Shown here piece after piece: positions 1 to 7,100 of a DNA stretch of 64,000 nt (position 1 is its first letter; each line of letters begins with the position of its first letter). The DNA comes from Candidatus Enterococcus leclercqii (GTDB taxonomy: Bacteria; Bacillota; Bacilli; Lactobacillales; Enterococcaceae): the NCBI RefSeq assembly GCF_009933135.1, contig NZ_MAEH01000014.1, positions 124,001 through 188,000 on the forward strand, in the 5' to 3' direction. The notes below the pieces were generated by a model. That model was given only the letters and a program-made list of their open reading frames with translations, made no database searches and was not told where the DNA came from. A program made the position numbers and the translations under genes.

Positions 1-1836
1 TATGAGCACTTTCTATTTAGCTACCTGACGATGCTGGCTTATTTATTGATTCTCGTTGTTTTCAATCACTTGGAGCCGTTGCTGCAGATCTTTCTTGTGG
101 CCGCTTGCGGCTTGTTTTCTTACGGATTGAAGCAAAATCGTCGCCGGGGACTATCCCATGAAGGCAGTTATATTCTGGTTGCTGTTTTATTGCTCTTTTT
201 GATGGCTGGAATTGCCCAATATCTGCCGGATACTTTTTTGCGAGACCCACTTGCCAAACAGACGGTGGCTGTTCGCAACTATTTTAACGATGTCGGGCTT
301 TACAATTATATTGAGAGCATCGGTGTCGGTAGCAACACCCGCACCGGGTTCAGCGAAGATGACGAAGCGCTGGGAGGAGCTATGGTGGATGATGATACGC
401 TGCTTTTCACCGCTCAACAGCTGCGGCCGCATTATTGGCGAGTAGACAGTAAAGATAACTACACTGGCAAAGGGTGGCAGCGACAGCAGTCGGAAGAAAG
501 CAGTGTCCTTTTGGAAAATCGTTTTACAGTGCAAGCCTCTGATGCGCCATTGTTGAAATATCCCCAACAACAACGAATCAATTTGGAATTTATGACCCGA
601 AATACCTATCTGCCATTGCCTTACGGGAACACTACAATTGGATTGGTTTCCGGATTTCTCGGGTTTGAATACGCCCAGCTCAATCAGCGAGTGGATTTGA
701 TTTTAGAAGAGGCAGAAAAGCAGCAGGTCTATTTAGATACGCAGGAGCCGGATTACAGCGTCGATTCTTTACGTGGTGTTTTGCTGGAGCTGCCTCCAAC
801 CGAAAGCGACTATCTGCAATTGCCGGAAGAGTTACCGAAGCGAATTCAGTCGTTGGCTGAGCAAGTCACCAGAGAGCAACGAACGCTCTACGAAAAAGTC
901 ACTGCGGTAGAAACGTATTTGAGCACCTCAAAAGACTTTCGTTATTCCAAAGTGGATGCAGTAGCCCCTCTGCCGGATCAAGATTACGTCGACCAGTTTT
1001 TGTTTGAGACACGGGTGGGTTACTGTGACAATTTTTCTTCGGCGATGGTGGTGATGCTGCGAACACTGGGCATTCCTGCGCGCTGGGCAAAAGGCTTCAG
1101 TCAAGGAGAAGCCCGTCCGAGTTTTGAAGAACAAAAGGTCTATGAAATCAAAAACCTCAACGCTCATTCTTGGCCAGAAGTCTATTTTGCAGGCTATGGT
1201 TGGGTTCCTTTTGAACCGACCCCTTCATTTATAAACCCAGATCGACCGGGGACAGCTTTGGCTGAGGAAGGTACGCAGACAACCCAAATGACAACAGACA
1301 GCTCTCTTACGCCCCAAAGCAGTCAAACGTCAGAGACAGCAGAGAGCACAAGTGCTACGACCACTGAAAGCCAGCAACAGCCAGCGACTTCTGTAGGTGA
1401 AAAGGCCGACTCAAAAGAAAACAGCAACAGTTCTTGGGGGTACAAGACCGTGCTGCTAATTGCCGGCGGGTTAGCAGCTGTCGCCTTGATTTTCCTTGTT
1501 TGGCATCGGCGTCTAAAGTTTGTACTTTTTGTAATCAGTAAGTGCAGCAAGCAGCCTTTTTCAACTGGGTACTTGTATTTATTGAAGGAATGGGAGAAAC
1601 TGCTTTCTCGGCAACCTTCAGAAAACCTCAAAGAATATGGCCGCCGATTGACAGAGACCTACCCACAGCAGACAACGAAATTTATTGCTTTAACTGAGGA
1701 TTACGAAGCCCATCTTTACAACAAACAACAGCCACTAGAAAACAGTGGGTCTCTTTTACAAACAGCCGCACAAGAATTGCGGCAGGCACAAAAAGCGACT
1801 GCTGAAAAACAGCGTTCTATACGTAAGAACCGCTAA
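1..1836 (+). CDS. Membrane transglutaminase-like protein (TgpA/DUF3488-DUF4129 type), 5' end outside window
   Basis: The reading frame is open from base 1, so the gene starts upstream of the window; the ATG at 31 is internal. Residues are counted from that ATG. Two hydrophobic segments near the left edge are the last of an N-terminal membrane domain. A long extracellular part follows, with a transglutaminase fold carrying Cys332 (in VGYCDN), His379 (in NAHSWPE) and Glu395 (in GWVPFEPTP) at the triad positions. The third residue is Glu where many relatives have Asp. After a Ser/Thr/Gln-rich linker comes one TM helix (about 473-493) and a cytoplasmic tail of DUF4129 type. Relatives usually lie behind a MoxR ATPase and a DUF58 protein, which would be to the left. 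Substrate unknown; a role in cell-surface protein modification is inference. Confidence 0.85.
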   Translation, partial: YEHFLFSYLTMLAYLLILVVFNHLEPLLQIFLVAACGLFSYGLKQNRRRGLSHEGSYILVAVLLLFLMAGIAQYLPDTFLRDPLAKQTVAVRNYFNDVGLYNYIESIGVGSNTRTGFSEDDEALGGAMVDDDTLLFTAQQLRPHYWRVDSKDNYTGKGWQRQQSEESSVLLENRFTVQASDAPLLKYPQQQRINLEFMTRNTYLPLPYGNTTIGLVSGFLGFEYAQLNQRVDLILEEAEKQQVYLDTQEPDYSVDSLRGVLLELPPTESDYLQLPEELPKRIQSLAEQVTREQRTLYEKVTAVETYLSTSKDFRYSKVDAVAPLPDQDYVDQFLFETRVGYCDNFSSAMVVMLRTLGIPARWAKGFSQGEARPSFEEQKVYEIKNLNAHSWPEVYFAGYGWVPFEPTPSFINPDRPGTALAEEGTQTTQMTTDSSLTPQSSQTSETAESTSATTTESQQQPATSVGEKADSKENSNSSWGYKTVLLIAGGLAAVALIFLVWHRRLKFVLFVISKCSKQPFSTGYLYLLKEWEKLLSRQPSENLKEYGRRLTETYPQQTTKFIALTEDYEAHLYNKQQPLENSGSLLQTAAQELRQAQKATAEKQRSIRKNR

Positions 1837-1840
1837 CTGC

Positions 1841-1944
1841 AAGATACAAAAAAGCTGAATCACAGATTGCATCTCCCAACGATTTTCCTTTAGGCGATCG
1901 TTAGATGAAGAAAGCAACTGTTGTTCAGCTTTTTTTCGTATCTT
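1841..1944. terminator. Long (104 nt) interrupted hairpin, likely bidirectional terminator
   Basis: The outer arms AAGATAC-A6-GCTGAA (1841-1859) and TTCAGC-T7-C-GTATCTT (1924-1944) pair over 19 bases with a two-base bulge. Inside, ACA/TGT, ATCT/AGAT and AACGAT/ATCGTT extend the stem to a loop near 1884-1895. A T tract follows the GC-containing part on both strands, so it could stop transcription from either side. It lies 4 nt after the transglutaminase stop. The stem is unusually long for a simple terminator. Confidence 0.7.
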
Positions 1945-1981
1945 TTTAGATAGTGGACGTCCTTGAGCCATCGAATTTTCG

Positions 1982-1998
1982 TTTACAAATATTGTAAA
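1982..1998. promoter_or_regulatory. Perfect 7-3-7 inverted repeat upstream of the GNAT gene
   Basis: TTTACAA-ATA-TTGTAAA is a perfect inverted repeat with a 3-base centre, 42 bases before the acetyltransferase ATG. Its left half could double as a -35 element (TTTACA), though no convincing -10 follows. It has the form of a dimeric repressor site. The regulator is unknown. Confidence 0.4.
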
Positions 1999-2040
1999 TT
2001 GTGCCAAGATGATAGAAATCACAGAAAGGAATGATGGGAC

Positions 2041-2592
2041 ATGATCGAAATCCGTGAAGTTCAGCCGGAAGATGCGGCAGAGCTTTTAGCCATTTATCAG
2101 CCGTATGTTTTGGAGACACCAATTACTTTCGAGTACGAGGTGCCAACAGTCCCAGAATTTAGAAAACGTATTGTCACCACGTTGTCCCGCTACCCATATC
2201 TTGCGGCGCTGCAAGAAGGCCAAATTATCGGTTATGCCTATGCGGGAGTCTACAAGGGACGGACGGCGTATGACTGGAGCTGTGAAGTGACGATTTATTT
2301 GAAGCAAGACCGTGCTGCGAAAGGTGTCGGAACACTGCTGTACCAAAAATTGGAACAGATTCTGCAAAAGCAGGGACTGATAAATTTGACAGCGTGTATT
2401 ACAGAAGGCAACCAGACTAGCGTGGCTTTTCATGAAAAATTCGGGTACCAAACCGTGGGCTGCTTTCCAAAGATTGGCTATAAGTTTTCCCGTTGGTATG
2501 ACGTTTTGTGGATGCAAAAAGAGCTGCAGCAGCCTGGCGACGACTTGCAGCCCTTTATTCCTTATCCACAATTGACAGATCTTATTTGGTAA
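2041..2592 (+). CDS. GNAT-family N-acetyltransferase, phosphinothricin acetyltransferase-like
   Basis: A 183-residue single-domain GNAT protein. Members transfer acetyl from acetyl-CoA to an amino group. The Pat/MnaT subgroup acts on phosphinothricin, methionine sulfone or sulfoximine. The N-terminus has the typical IREVQPEDAAELLAIYQPY opening, and the acetyl-CoA pyrophosphate loop is visible as DRAAKGVGTLLY (about 94-105). The C-terminus carries GNQTSVAFHEKFGYQTVG and the GYKFSRWYDVLWMQ stretch typical of this subgroup. An AGAAAGGAATG ribosome site precedes the ATG. It stands alone between a terminator and an opposing small gene. Natural substrate not determinable. Confidence 0.85.
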   Translation: MIEIREVQPEDAAELLAIYQPYVLETPITFEYEVPTVPEFRKRIVTTLSRYPYLAALQEGQIIGYAYAGVYKGRTAYDWSCEVTIYLKQDRAAKGVGTLLYQKLEQILQKQGLINLTACITEGNQTSVAFHEKFGYQTVGCFPKIGYKFSRWYDVLWMQKELQQPGDDLQPFIPYPQLTDLIW

Positions 2593-2597
2593 AAAAC

Positions 2598-2783
2598 TTA
2601 AATTCCCAACAATGAAGCGCCAGCAATGGCAACGGCAACCGCAATCAGTAAAATGCCTAAGTCAAAAAGTTCGTGGCGGAAGGTCCCTTTTCGCAAGTCG
2701 CCGGCTGCCGGTGCGGCTACCCAAATTCCGCTAAGAGTAAAAACGATGCCTATTACTAAGCTGATAAGACCAATCGTATTCAT
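2598..2783 (-). CDS. Small two-helix membrane protein of unknown function
   Basis: A 61-residue protein. I start it at the ATG at 2783, preceded by GCAGGGAAAG, because the N-terminal extension to 2945 is not membrane-like and has no ribosome site. It contains two hydrophobic stretches, GLISLVIGIVFTLSGIWVAA (about 5-24) and DLGILLIAVAVAIAGASLLG (about 41-60), with a short polar loop. It converges on the acetyltransferase gene with a 5-base gap. No function can be assigned. Confidence 0.6.
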   Translation of the reverse strand: MNTIGLISLVIGIVFTLSGIWVAAPAAGDLRKGTFRHELFDLGILLIAVAVAIAGASLLGI

Positions 2784-2955
2784 GACTTTCCCTGCTTTCT
2801 CTACATTTTTTCTTAGTGTAGCAGTTCTTTTGCAAAAGACGGCATGCTTTAGCTGACAGCTTGCGAACAGTTTTGTAAGGTTCCAAGAGTAAAGCAACCA
2901 TGACCGCAGCAACAAGAAAGATTTAGGGAAGGTGGATTCCTGCAAGTCGTTTCTT

Positions 2956-2983
2956 TTTACATTTTAAATAAAAGTGCTATGAT
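2956..2983 (+). promoter_or_regulatory. Promoter of the tRNA-Glu gene
   Basis: TTTACA (2956-2961), 16 bases, TATGAT (2978-2983). Transcription would begin near 2990, about 25 bases before the tRNA 5' end. Confidence 0.65.
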
Positions 2984-3015
2984 AACTATGTTGACCGAGG
3001 GAAATCGGCGGACAT

Positions 3016-3087
3016 GACCTGTTAGTCAAGGGGTTAAGACGCCACGTTCTCAGCGTGGAGGCACGGGTTCGAATCCCGTACAGGCTA
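3016..3087 (+). tRNA. tRNA-Glu, anticodon CTC
   Basis: A cloverleaf can be drawn. The D stem is GTC/GAC (3025-3027 and 3038-3040). The anticodon stem CCACG/CGTGG encloses the loop TTCTCAG, with anticodon CTC at 3049-3051 reading GAG. The T stem is ACGGG/CCCGT with loop TTCGAAT. The acceptor stem pairs cleanly only at its inner five positions. 1:72 is G-U and 2:71 is an A-C mismatch (3016/3086 and 3017/3085). CCA is not encoded, as is usual here. A promoter lies just upstream and a terminator just downstream, which supports expression. The weak acceptor end leaves some doubt about charging. Confidence 0.75.
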
Positions 3088-3100
3088 TTGACTTTTATCA

Positions 3101-3147
3101 GACGATACACTAAGCTATGGGGCTGGTGAATCGTCTTTTTTGTTTTT
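3101..3147 (+). terminator. Terminator after tRNA-Glu
   Basis: GACGATACAC (3101-3110) pairs with GTGAATCGTC (3126-3135) with one A-A mismatch, followed by a T-rich run. Confidence 0.75.
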
Positions 3148-3217
3148 CTGAACAAGAAATGGTGGTCCCATAAGGTTGGTGTCTTACGTCGACAAAACTC
3201 ATAGGAAAGTAAATCGC

Positions 3218-3245
3218 TTTGTTTCTCTTGAAAAAACAGTATAAT
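3218..3245 (+). promoter_or_regulatory. Sigma-A promoter of mptR
   Basis: TATAAT (3240-3245) preceded at 16 bases by a weak -35, TTTGTT (3218-3223). Transcription would start near 3252, giving a leader of about 85 bases. Confidence 0.6.
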
Positions 3246-3266
3246 AGATACAAATGATACACTAGC

Positions 3267-3279
3267 GCTGACGGTCAGC
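3267..3279. promoter_or_regulatory. Inverted repeat in the mptR leader
   Basis: GCTGAC-G-GTCAGC is a perfect 6-1-6 palindrome about 15-27 bases after the predicted start of transcription. It could be an operator or a short RNA hairpin. Confidence 0.35.
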
Positions 3280-3337
3280 TCTTTAGGTAGCTTTGGCTGC
3301 CCAACCGATGACCGGAAAACGCAGAAAGGAACGGCTT

Positions 3338-6244
3338 ATGAAACGTATCGAGCGGGTCTATCAATTTGTATTTCAACAAGCAGGTGACATGAACTCTTCA
3401 GCTTATGGTGTAACAACCCAAGATGTGGCGGAGTGTCTACAGATTCAACGACCAAATGCCAGTAAAGATTTAAATGAGCTGGTTCGCCAAGGTCGGGTTG
3501 AAAAGTCAGAAGGGCGGCCAGTTCGCTATCTGCCGGTGACAACTTCCCAAAAGGAACTTGAGGTTTTTGACGAGACTGACGTTTTCTCTGATTTGCCGGC
3601 TGAAAAGAAATATGTACCCAGCTACAAAGAATCACCCGACAGCCCCTACATGCGGCCAGTGGGAAGTCAGCGTTATGCGGCGGTACCGGAAGTGCAAGAT
3701 ATTTTTGCCCGCTTGATCGGTACCAGTGGCAGTATGCGCAATGCTATCGAACAGGCAAAAGCGGCAATTCTCTATCCACCGAAAGGCTTGAACTGTTTGA
3801 TTACCGGTCCCACGGGATCAGGGAAAACCTATTTTGCCCATGCGATGTTTCGCTTTGCTGTAAATAGTGGCGTGATTGCTCGGGAAAAAGAGTTGATTGT
3901 GTTTAACTGTGCGGACTATGCCAATAACCCGGAACTGCTTATGAGCCATCTTTTCGGTTATACGAAGGGGGCGTTTACAGGCGCCGATCAAGATAAAAAA
4001 GGAATTATCGATCAGGCGGATGGTGGGATGCTCTTTTTGGATGAAATTCATCGCTTGCCGCCAGAAGGCCAGGAAATGGTCTTTTACTTTATGGATCATG
4101 GGACCTACAGTCGATTGGGAGAAAGCACTAAGACCCATCAAGCGGATGTGCGAATTATTGGTGCGACGACGGAAGATCCTGGTTCCAGCCTGCTGGCGAC
4201 ATTTGTCCGTCGAATCCCTATCAATATTACACTGCCGGCTTTTAGTCAGCGACCAGCGACAGAACAAGTGGAACTGGTTAAGTTAATGATTGCCCAGGAG
4301 GCAGGACGAATCCAACGACGAATCTCAGTCACGGAAGACGTAGTGAAGGCGTTGATTGGCAGTGTCAGTTATGGCAATATCGGGCAACTAAAATCAAATA
4401 TTCAATTGGTTTGTGCTCGGGGCTTTTTGAACCACATGCAGCACGAAGAAATCGCAATTACTATGGAAGATTTGCCAGAAGGGATTCGCTCCGGGATTGT
4501 AGCGTTAACCAATGAGCGGGTCAAAAGTGCCGATTTATCCAAAATATTGGCACCTCGTTTAGTGATTGATCCTCATGAAAGCATGATGGAAATCAAAACT
4601 GATTCTTATGAACTGCCTTACAATTTATACGATATTATCGGTGACAAAGCAGCACTTTTAGCCGCGGATGGTTTGGATCAAACAGCCATCAACCAATTTA
4701 TTTCTACAGATATCAACATTCATCTAAAATCTTTTTATAAAGATCACGGCTTCACTTTCCATGCCGATAATAAGCTGGCGGAGTTCGTGGATGAAAAAAT
4801 CATTGAGACCACCAATCATATTTACGATATGCTCAAAGAACGGTTGGGCTATGAGCTGCAACAGAATTTTCTGTATGCCATGAGTTTGCATATCAGTTCT
4901 TTTCTAAAAAAGTTAGCTACCGGTGAAGAGCGTCATACCAATGACAATATTCGCCAAATGGTGGCAGCTTACCCGGAAGAATTTCGAATTGCCCGCTCCA
5001 TTCGGGAATATTTGTCACAGGTTTTTCAAGTCCAGATTCCCGATAGTGAAGACTATTATTTGGCGGTGTTGTTGATTTCATTAGCTGCCAACCAAAAAGA
5101 CGGCAAGATTGGGGTTGTAGTGGCTGCCCACGGGGATACTACGGCTAGCAGCATGGTAAAAGTCGTTACCCAGCTTTTAGGAGCAGATCATGTGCAAGCA
5201 GTGGATATGCCACTAGATATGCCACCTCAGATTGCACTGGAAAAAATCAAACAAGCTGTCCAACAAGTCTCAGAAGATAGCGGAGCACTGCTGTTGGTAG
5301 ATATGGGTTCGTTGGCGACATTTGGTGAAACAATTACCCGAGATACCGGTATCGAGGTTCGAACCATGGATATGGTGACGACAGCCTTAGTCTTAGAAGC
5401 GGTGCGAAAAGCTTCCGTGCTAGGCAGTGATCTTGATTCCATCTATGATAGTTTGCGAGCGTTTAACGGTTATGGCAGTGGCGATTTGACGCAAATTGCG
5501 CCGCCACCTCATAAACAGCCGGCTATTTTGGCCATCTGTGCTTCCGGAGAGGGGACAGCGATGCGGGTCAAGGAGTTGATTCAGCGAGCATTGGCACCAG
5601 AACAGAAAAAAGAATTAACTGTGTTGACGCAGTCTGCTGTTGAGCTGAAGTCGCAACTGCCGGCTCTAAAAGATACCTATCATATTATTGCTTCGACTGG
5701 GATCATGGATCCAAAGCTGGCAGCACCGTTTATTCCTTTGGATCAATTCATCGATTCTGATGTCGGTGATTTGGTGAATCGATTGTTATTGGAACAAGCG
5801 CAATGTCCAAATGCTCAAGTAGCGCAAGGATCAGATGAGATTCAAAAAAAGGCCATTGCTTTTATGGAAGAAAACTTTACCTTCTTAAATGTTGGTAAAC
5901 TGTTTCCGGTGATTTGGAGTTTTGTCGAAGAATTGGTGACAGCTTATGGTCTGCCAGGAGAACAACAAGGACTGAAGATCAACTTGGCGATGCACACTGC
6001 GGGGATGATTGAACGAGTTTTAGTCAATGAACCACTGACGGTAACTGCTGAACAAGAGGCAGGACTACTTGGGGAAGAATTTTATTCGCGACTACACTTG
6101 CATCTGCAATCCTTTGAAAGATTGTTGCGACTGACAGTTCCAGTCAGTGAAGAGTATTATCTGATGGAAATCTTGAAACTCAAAAGTAGTGGCGCGACTG
6201 TGAGCGATGATGAGATTGATCTTTTTGAAGAAGATGTCATTTGA
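3338..6244 (+). CDS. mptR: Sigma-54-dependent PTS-regulated activator of the mannose PTS operon (LevR/ManR family)
   Basis: 968 residues from the ATG at 3338, which has GAAAGGA 7 bases upstream; an earlier in-frame codon at 3293 lacks a ribosome site. Domain order matches LevR/ManR: N-terminal winged helix (about 15-75), AAA+ sigma-54 interaction domain, PRD1 (about 440-560), EIIA-Man-like domain, EIIB-like domain, PRD2. The AAA+ domain shows Walker A GPTGSGKT (157-164), the sigma-54 contact loop GAFTGA (211-216) and Walker B FLDE (D235, E236). His598 in the EIIA-like domain, Cys734 in the EIIB-like domain and His886 in PRD2 are candidate phosphorylation sites. It should activate the adjacent sigma-54 promoter at 6363 according to PTS phosphorylation state. 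The same neighbour relation is known for mpt/man operons of enterococci and Listeria. Confidence 0.93.
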   Translation: MKRIERVYQFVFQQAGDMNSSAYGVTTQDVAECLQIQRPNASKDLNELVRQGRVEKSEGRPVRYLPVTTSQKELEVFDETDVFSDLPAEKKYVPSYKESPDSPYMRPVGSQRYAAVPEVQDIFARLIGTSGSMRNAIEQAKAAILYPPKGLNCLITGPTGSGKTYFAHAMFRFAVNSGVIAREKELIVFNCADYANNPELLMSHLFGYTKGAFTGADQDKKGIIDQADGGMLFLDEIHRLPPEGQEMVFYFMDHGTYSRLGESTKTHQADVRIIGATTEDPGSSLLATFVRRIPINITLPAFSQRPATEQVELVKLMIAQEAGRIQRRISVTEDVVKALIGSVSYGNIGQLKSNIQLVCARGFLNHMQHEEIAITMEDLPEGIRSGIVALTNERVKSADLSKILAPRLVIDPHESMMEIKTDSYELPYNLYDIIGDKAALLAADGLDQTAINQFISTDINIHLKSFYKDHGFTFHADNKLAEFVDEKIIETTNHIYDMLKERLGYELQQNFLYAMSLHISSFLKKLATGEERHTNDNIRQMVAAYPEEFRIARSIREYLSQVFQVQIPDSEDYYLAVLLISLAANQKDGKIGVVVAAHGDTTASSMVKVVTQLLGADHVQAVDMPLDMPPQIALEKIKQAVQQVSEDSGALLLVDMGSLATFGETITRDTGIEVRTMDMVTTALVLEAVRKASVLGSDLDSIYDSLRAFNGYGSGDLTQIAPPPHKQPAILAICASGEGTAMRVKELIQRALAPEQKKELTVLTQSAVELKSQLPALKDTYHIIASTGIMDPKLAAPFIPLDQFIDSDVGDLVNRLLLEQAQCPNAQVAQGSDEIQKKAIAFMEENFTFLNVGKLFPVIWSFVEELVTAYGLPGEQQGLKINLAMHTAGMIERVLVNEPLTVTAEQEAGLLGEEFYSRLHLHLQSFERLLRLTVPVSEEYYLMEILKLKSSGATVSDDEIDLFEEDVI

Positions 6245-6263
6245 AGAGAAATATTAAGTTTAG

Positions 6264-6312
6264 ACACACTATAAAATACACTATCGCTAGTGTGTTTTAT
6301 AGTGTGTTTTTT
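6264..6312 (+). terminator. Strong terminator after mptR
   Basis: A 20-bp stem (6264-6283 with 6288-6307, one G-U pair) around a TCGC tetraloop, ending in a T run. It separates mptR from the sigma-54 promoter, so activator and target operon are distinct transcripts. Confidence 0.9.
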
Positions 6313-6362
6313 ATTTAGACCTTCTTAAGGCTGATTTAACAATAGTGTATCGATTTGGAAGT

Positions 6363-6378
6363 TGGCACGGTCCTTGCT
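6363..6378 (+). promoter_or_regulatory. Sigma-54 (RpoN) -24/-12 promoter of the mannose PTS operon
   Basis: TGGCAC-GGTCC-TTGCT matches the -24/-12 consensus (TGGCAC N5 TTGCW) exactly. Transcription would start near 6389, 80 bases before the first PTS gene. MptR, which has the GAFTGA loop, is encoded directly upstream. An activator site is expected in 6313-6362 but I could not identify one by eye. Confidence 0.9.
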
Positions 6379-6469
6379 TATATAAGAGTGATACGGAAAT
6401 ACCGTGTCAGTCATCTGTCCGGTTGTGTCACTTTTGTGATGAGGGCCTGTTGTGATAGGAGGGAGTGAG

Positions 6470-6979
6470 ATGGAAGCGGATATTCGTTTAGCACGAATTG
6501 ATGATCGTTTGATTCATGGTCAAGTAGCTACGGCCTGGTCGAAGCAAACCGGTGTCAACCGAATCATCGTCGTCAGTGACGAGGCGGCCAATGATTCATT
6601 GCGAAGCTTCTTATTAAGAGAAGCAGCACCGCCAGGAATCAAGGTCAATGTCATCGATACCGAAAAAATGATTCGTCTGTATTTTTCGGAACTGCTGATT
6701 GGCGAAAAGCTGATGCTCTTGTTTACTAACCCGCGGGATGTCCTGCGGCTGGTCGAAGCGGGCGTTGGTTTACAGACAATCAATATCGGCGGCATGCGCT
6801 ATATCGTCGGAAAACGAATGATTACCAATTTTATCTCGGTGGATACCGAAGACATCCGCTGTTTCAGAATCCTGGCCCAAAGAGGGATCACCTTGGAGGT
6901 TCGCAAAGTTCCCAGTGACCGTAAGCTGGATCTAATCGAGCTTTTGGACAAGGATGACGCCAAATCGTCGTTGCAATAG
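6470..6979 (+). CDS. PTS system mannose-family EIIB component (stand-alone)
   Basis: 169 residues from the ATG at 6470, preceded by TAGGAGGGAG; the in-frame codon at 6452 is too close to that site. It is a complete EIIB of the mannose/fructose/sorbose family. RIDDRLIHGQVATAW contains the phosphorylated His16, and the C-terminal FNVRKVP-like motif appears as LEVRKVPSD. EIIB takes phosphate from EIIA and passes it to the sugar bound by IIC/IID. A second EIIB domain occurs in the next gene, so this copy is extra. The equivalent E. faecalis operon also begins with a lone EIIB. It may be regulatory (phosphorylating MptR) rather than transport-dedicated; that is inference. Confidence 0.9.
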   Translation: MEADIRLARIDDRLIHGQVATAWSKQTGVNRIIVVSDEAANDSLRSFLLREAAPPGIKVNVIDTEKMIRLYFSELLIGEKLMLLFTNPRDVLRLVEAGVGLQTINIGGMRYIVGKRMITNFISVDTEDIRCFRILAQRGITLEVRKVPSDRKLDLIELLDKDDAKSSLQ

Positions 6980-7021
6980 TCACCTGTAAGCTGCAATTAT
7001 TTTTTTCGGAGGCTGTTGTCA

Positions 7022-7084
7022 ATGAATAGAATCACCGTTGGCCAACAGAAAGCCAAAAGGAACTGTTGTCTGACACAAAAATGA
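7022..7084 (+). CDS. Candidate 20-codon leader ORF between EIIB and EIIAB
   Basis: ATG at 7022 preceded by TCGGAGG (7006-7012), then 20 codons and TGA, ending 16 bases before manX. The peptide is basic with a Cys-Cys pair near its end. Part of it can fold back (GGCTGTTG at 7011 with CAACAG...GCC at 7043-7054), so it could instead be a processing or translational-coupling structure. No homology is claimed. Confidence 0.25.
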   Translation: MNRITVGQQKAKRNCCLTQK

Positions 7085-7100
7085 AATAGGAGGTAGAAAA

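Noticed and set aside
1013-1218. Inactive transglutaminase because the triad Asp appears as Glu395
   Set aside because: Glu occurs at this place in related bacterial transglutaminase-like proteins, and Cys332 and His379 are intact, so inactivity is not supported.
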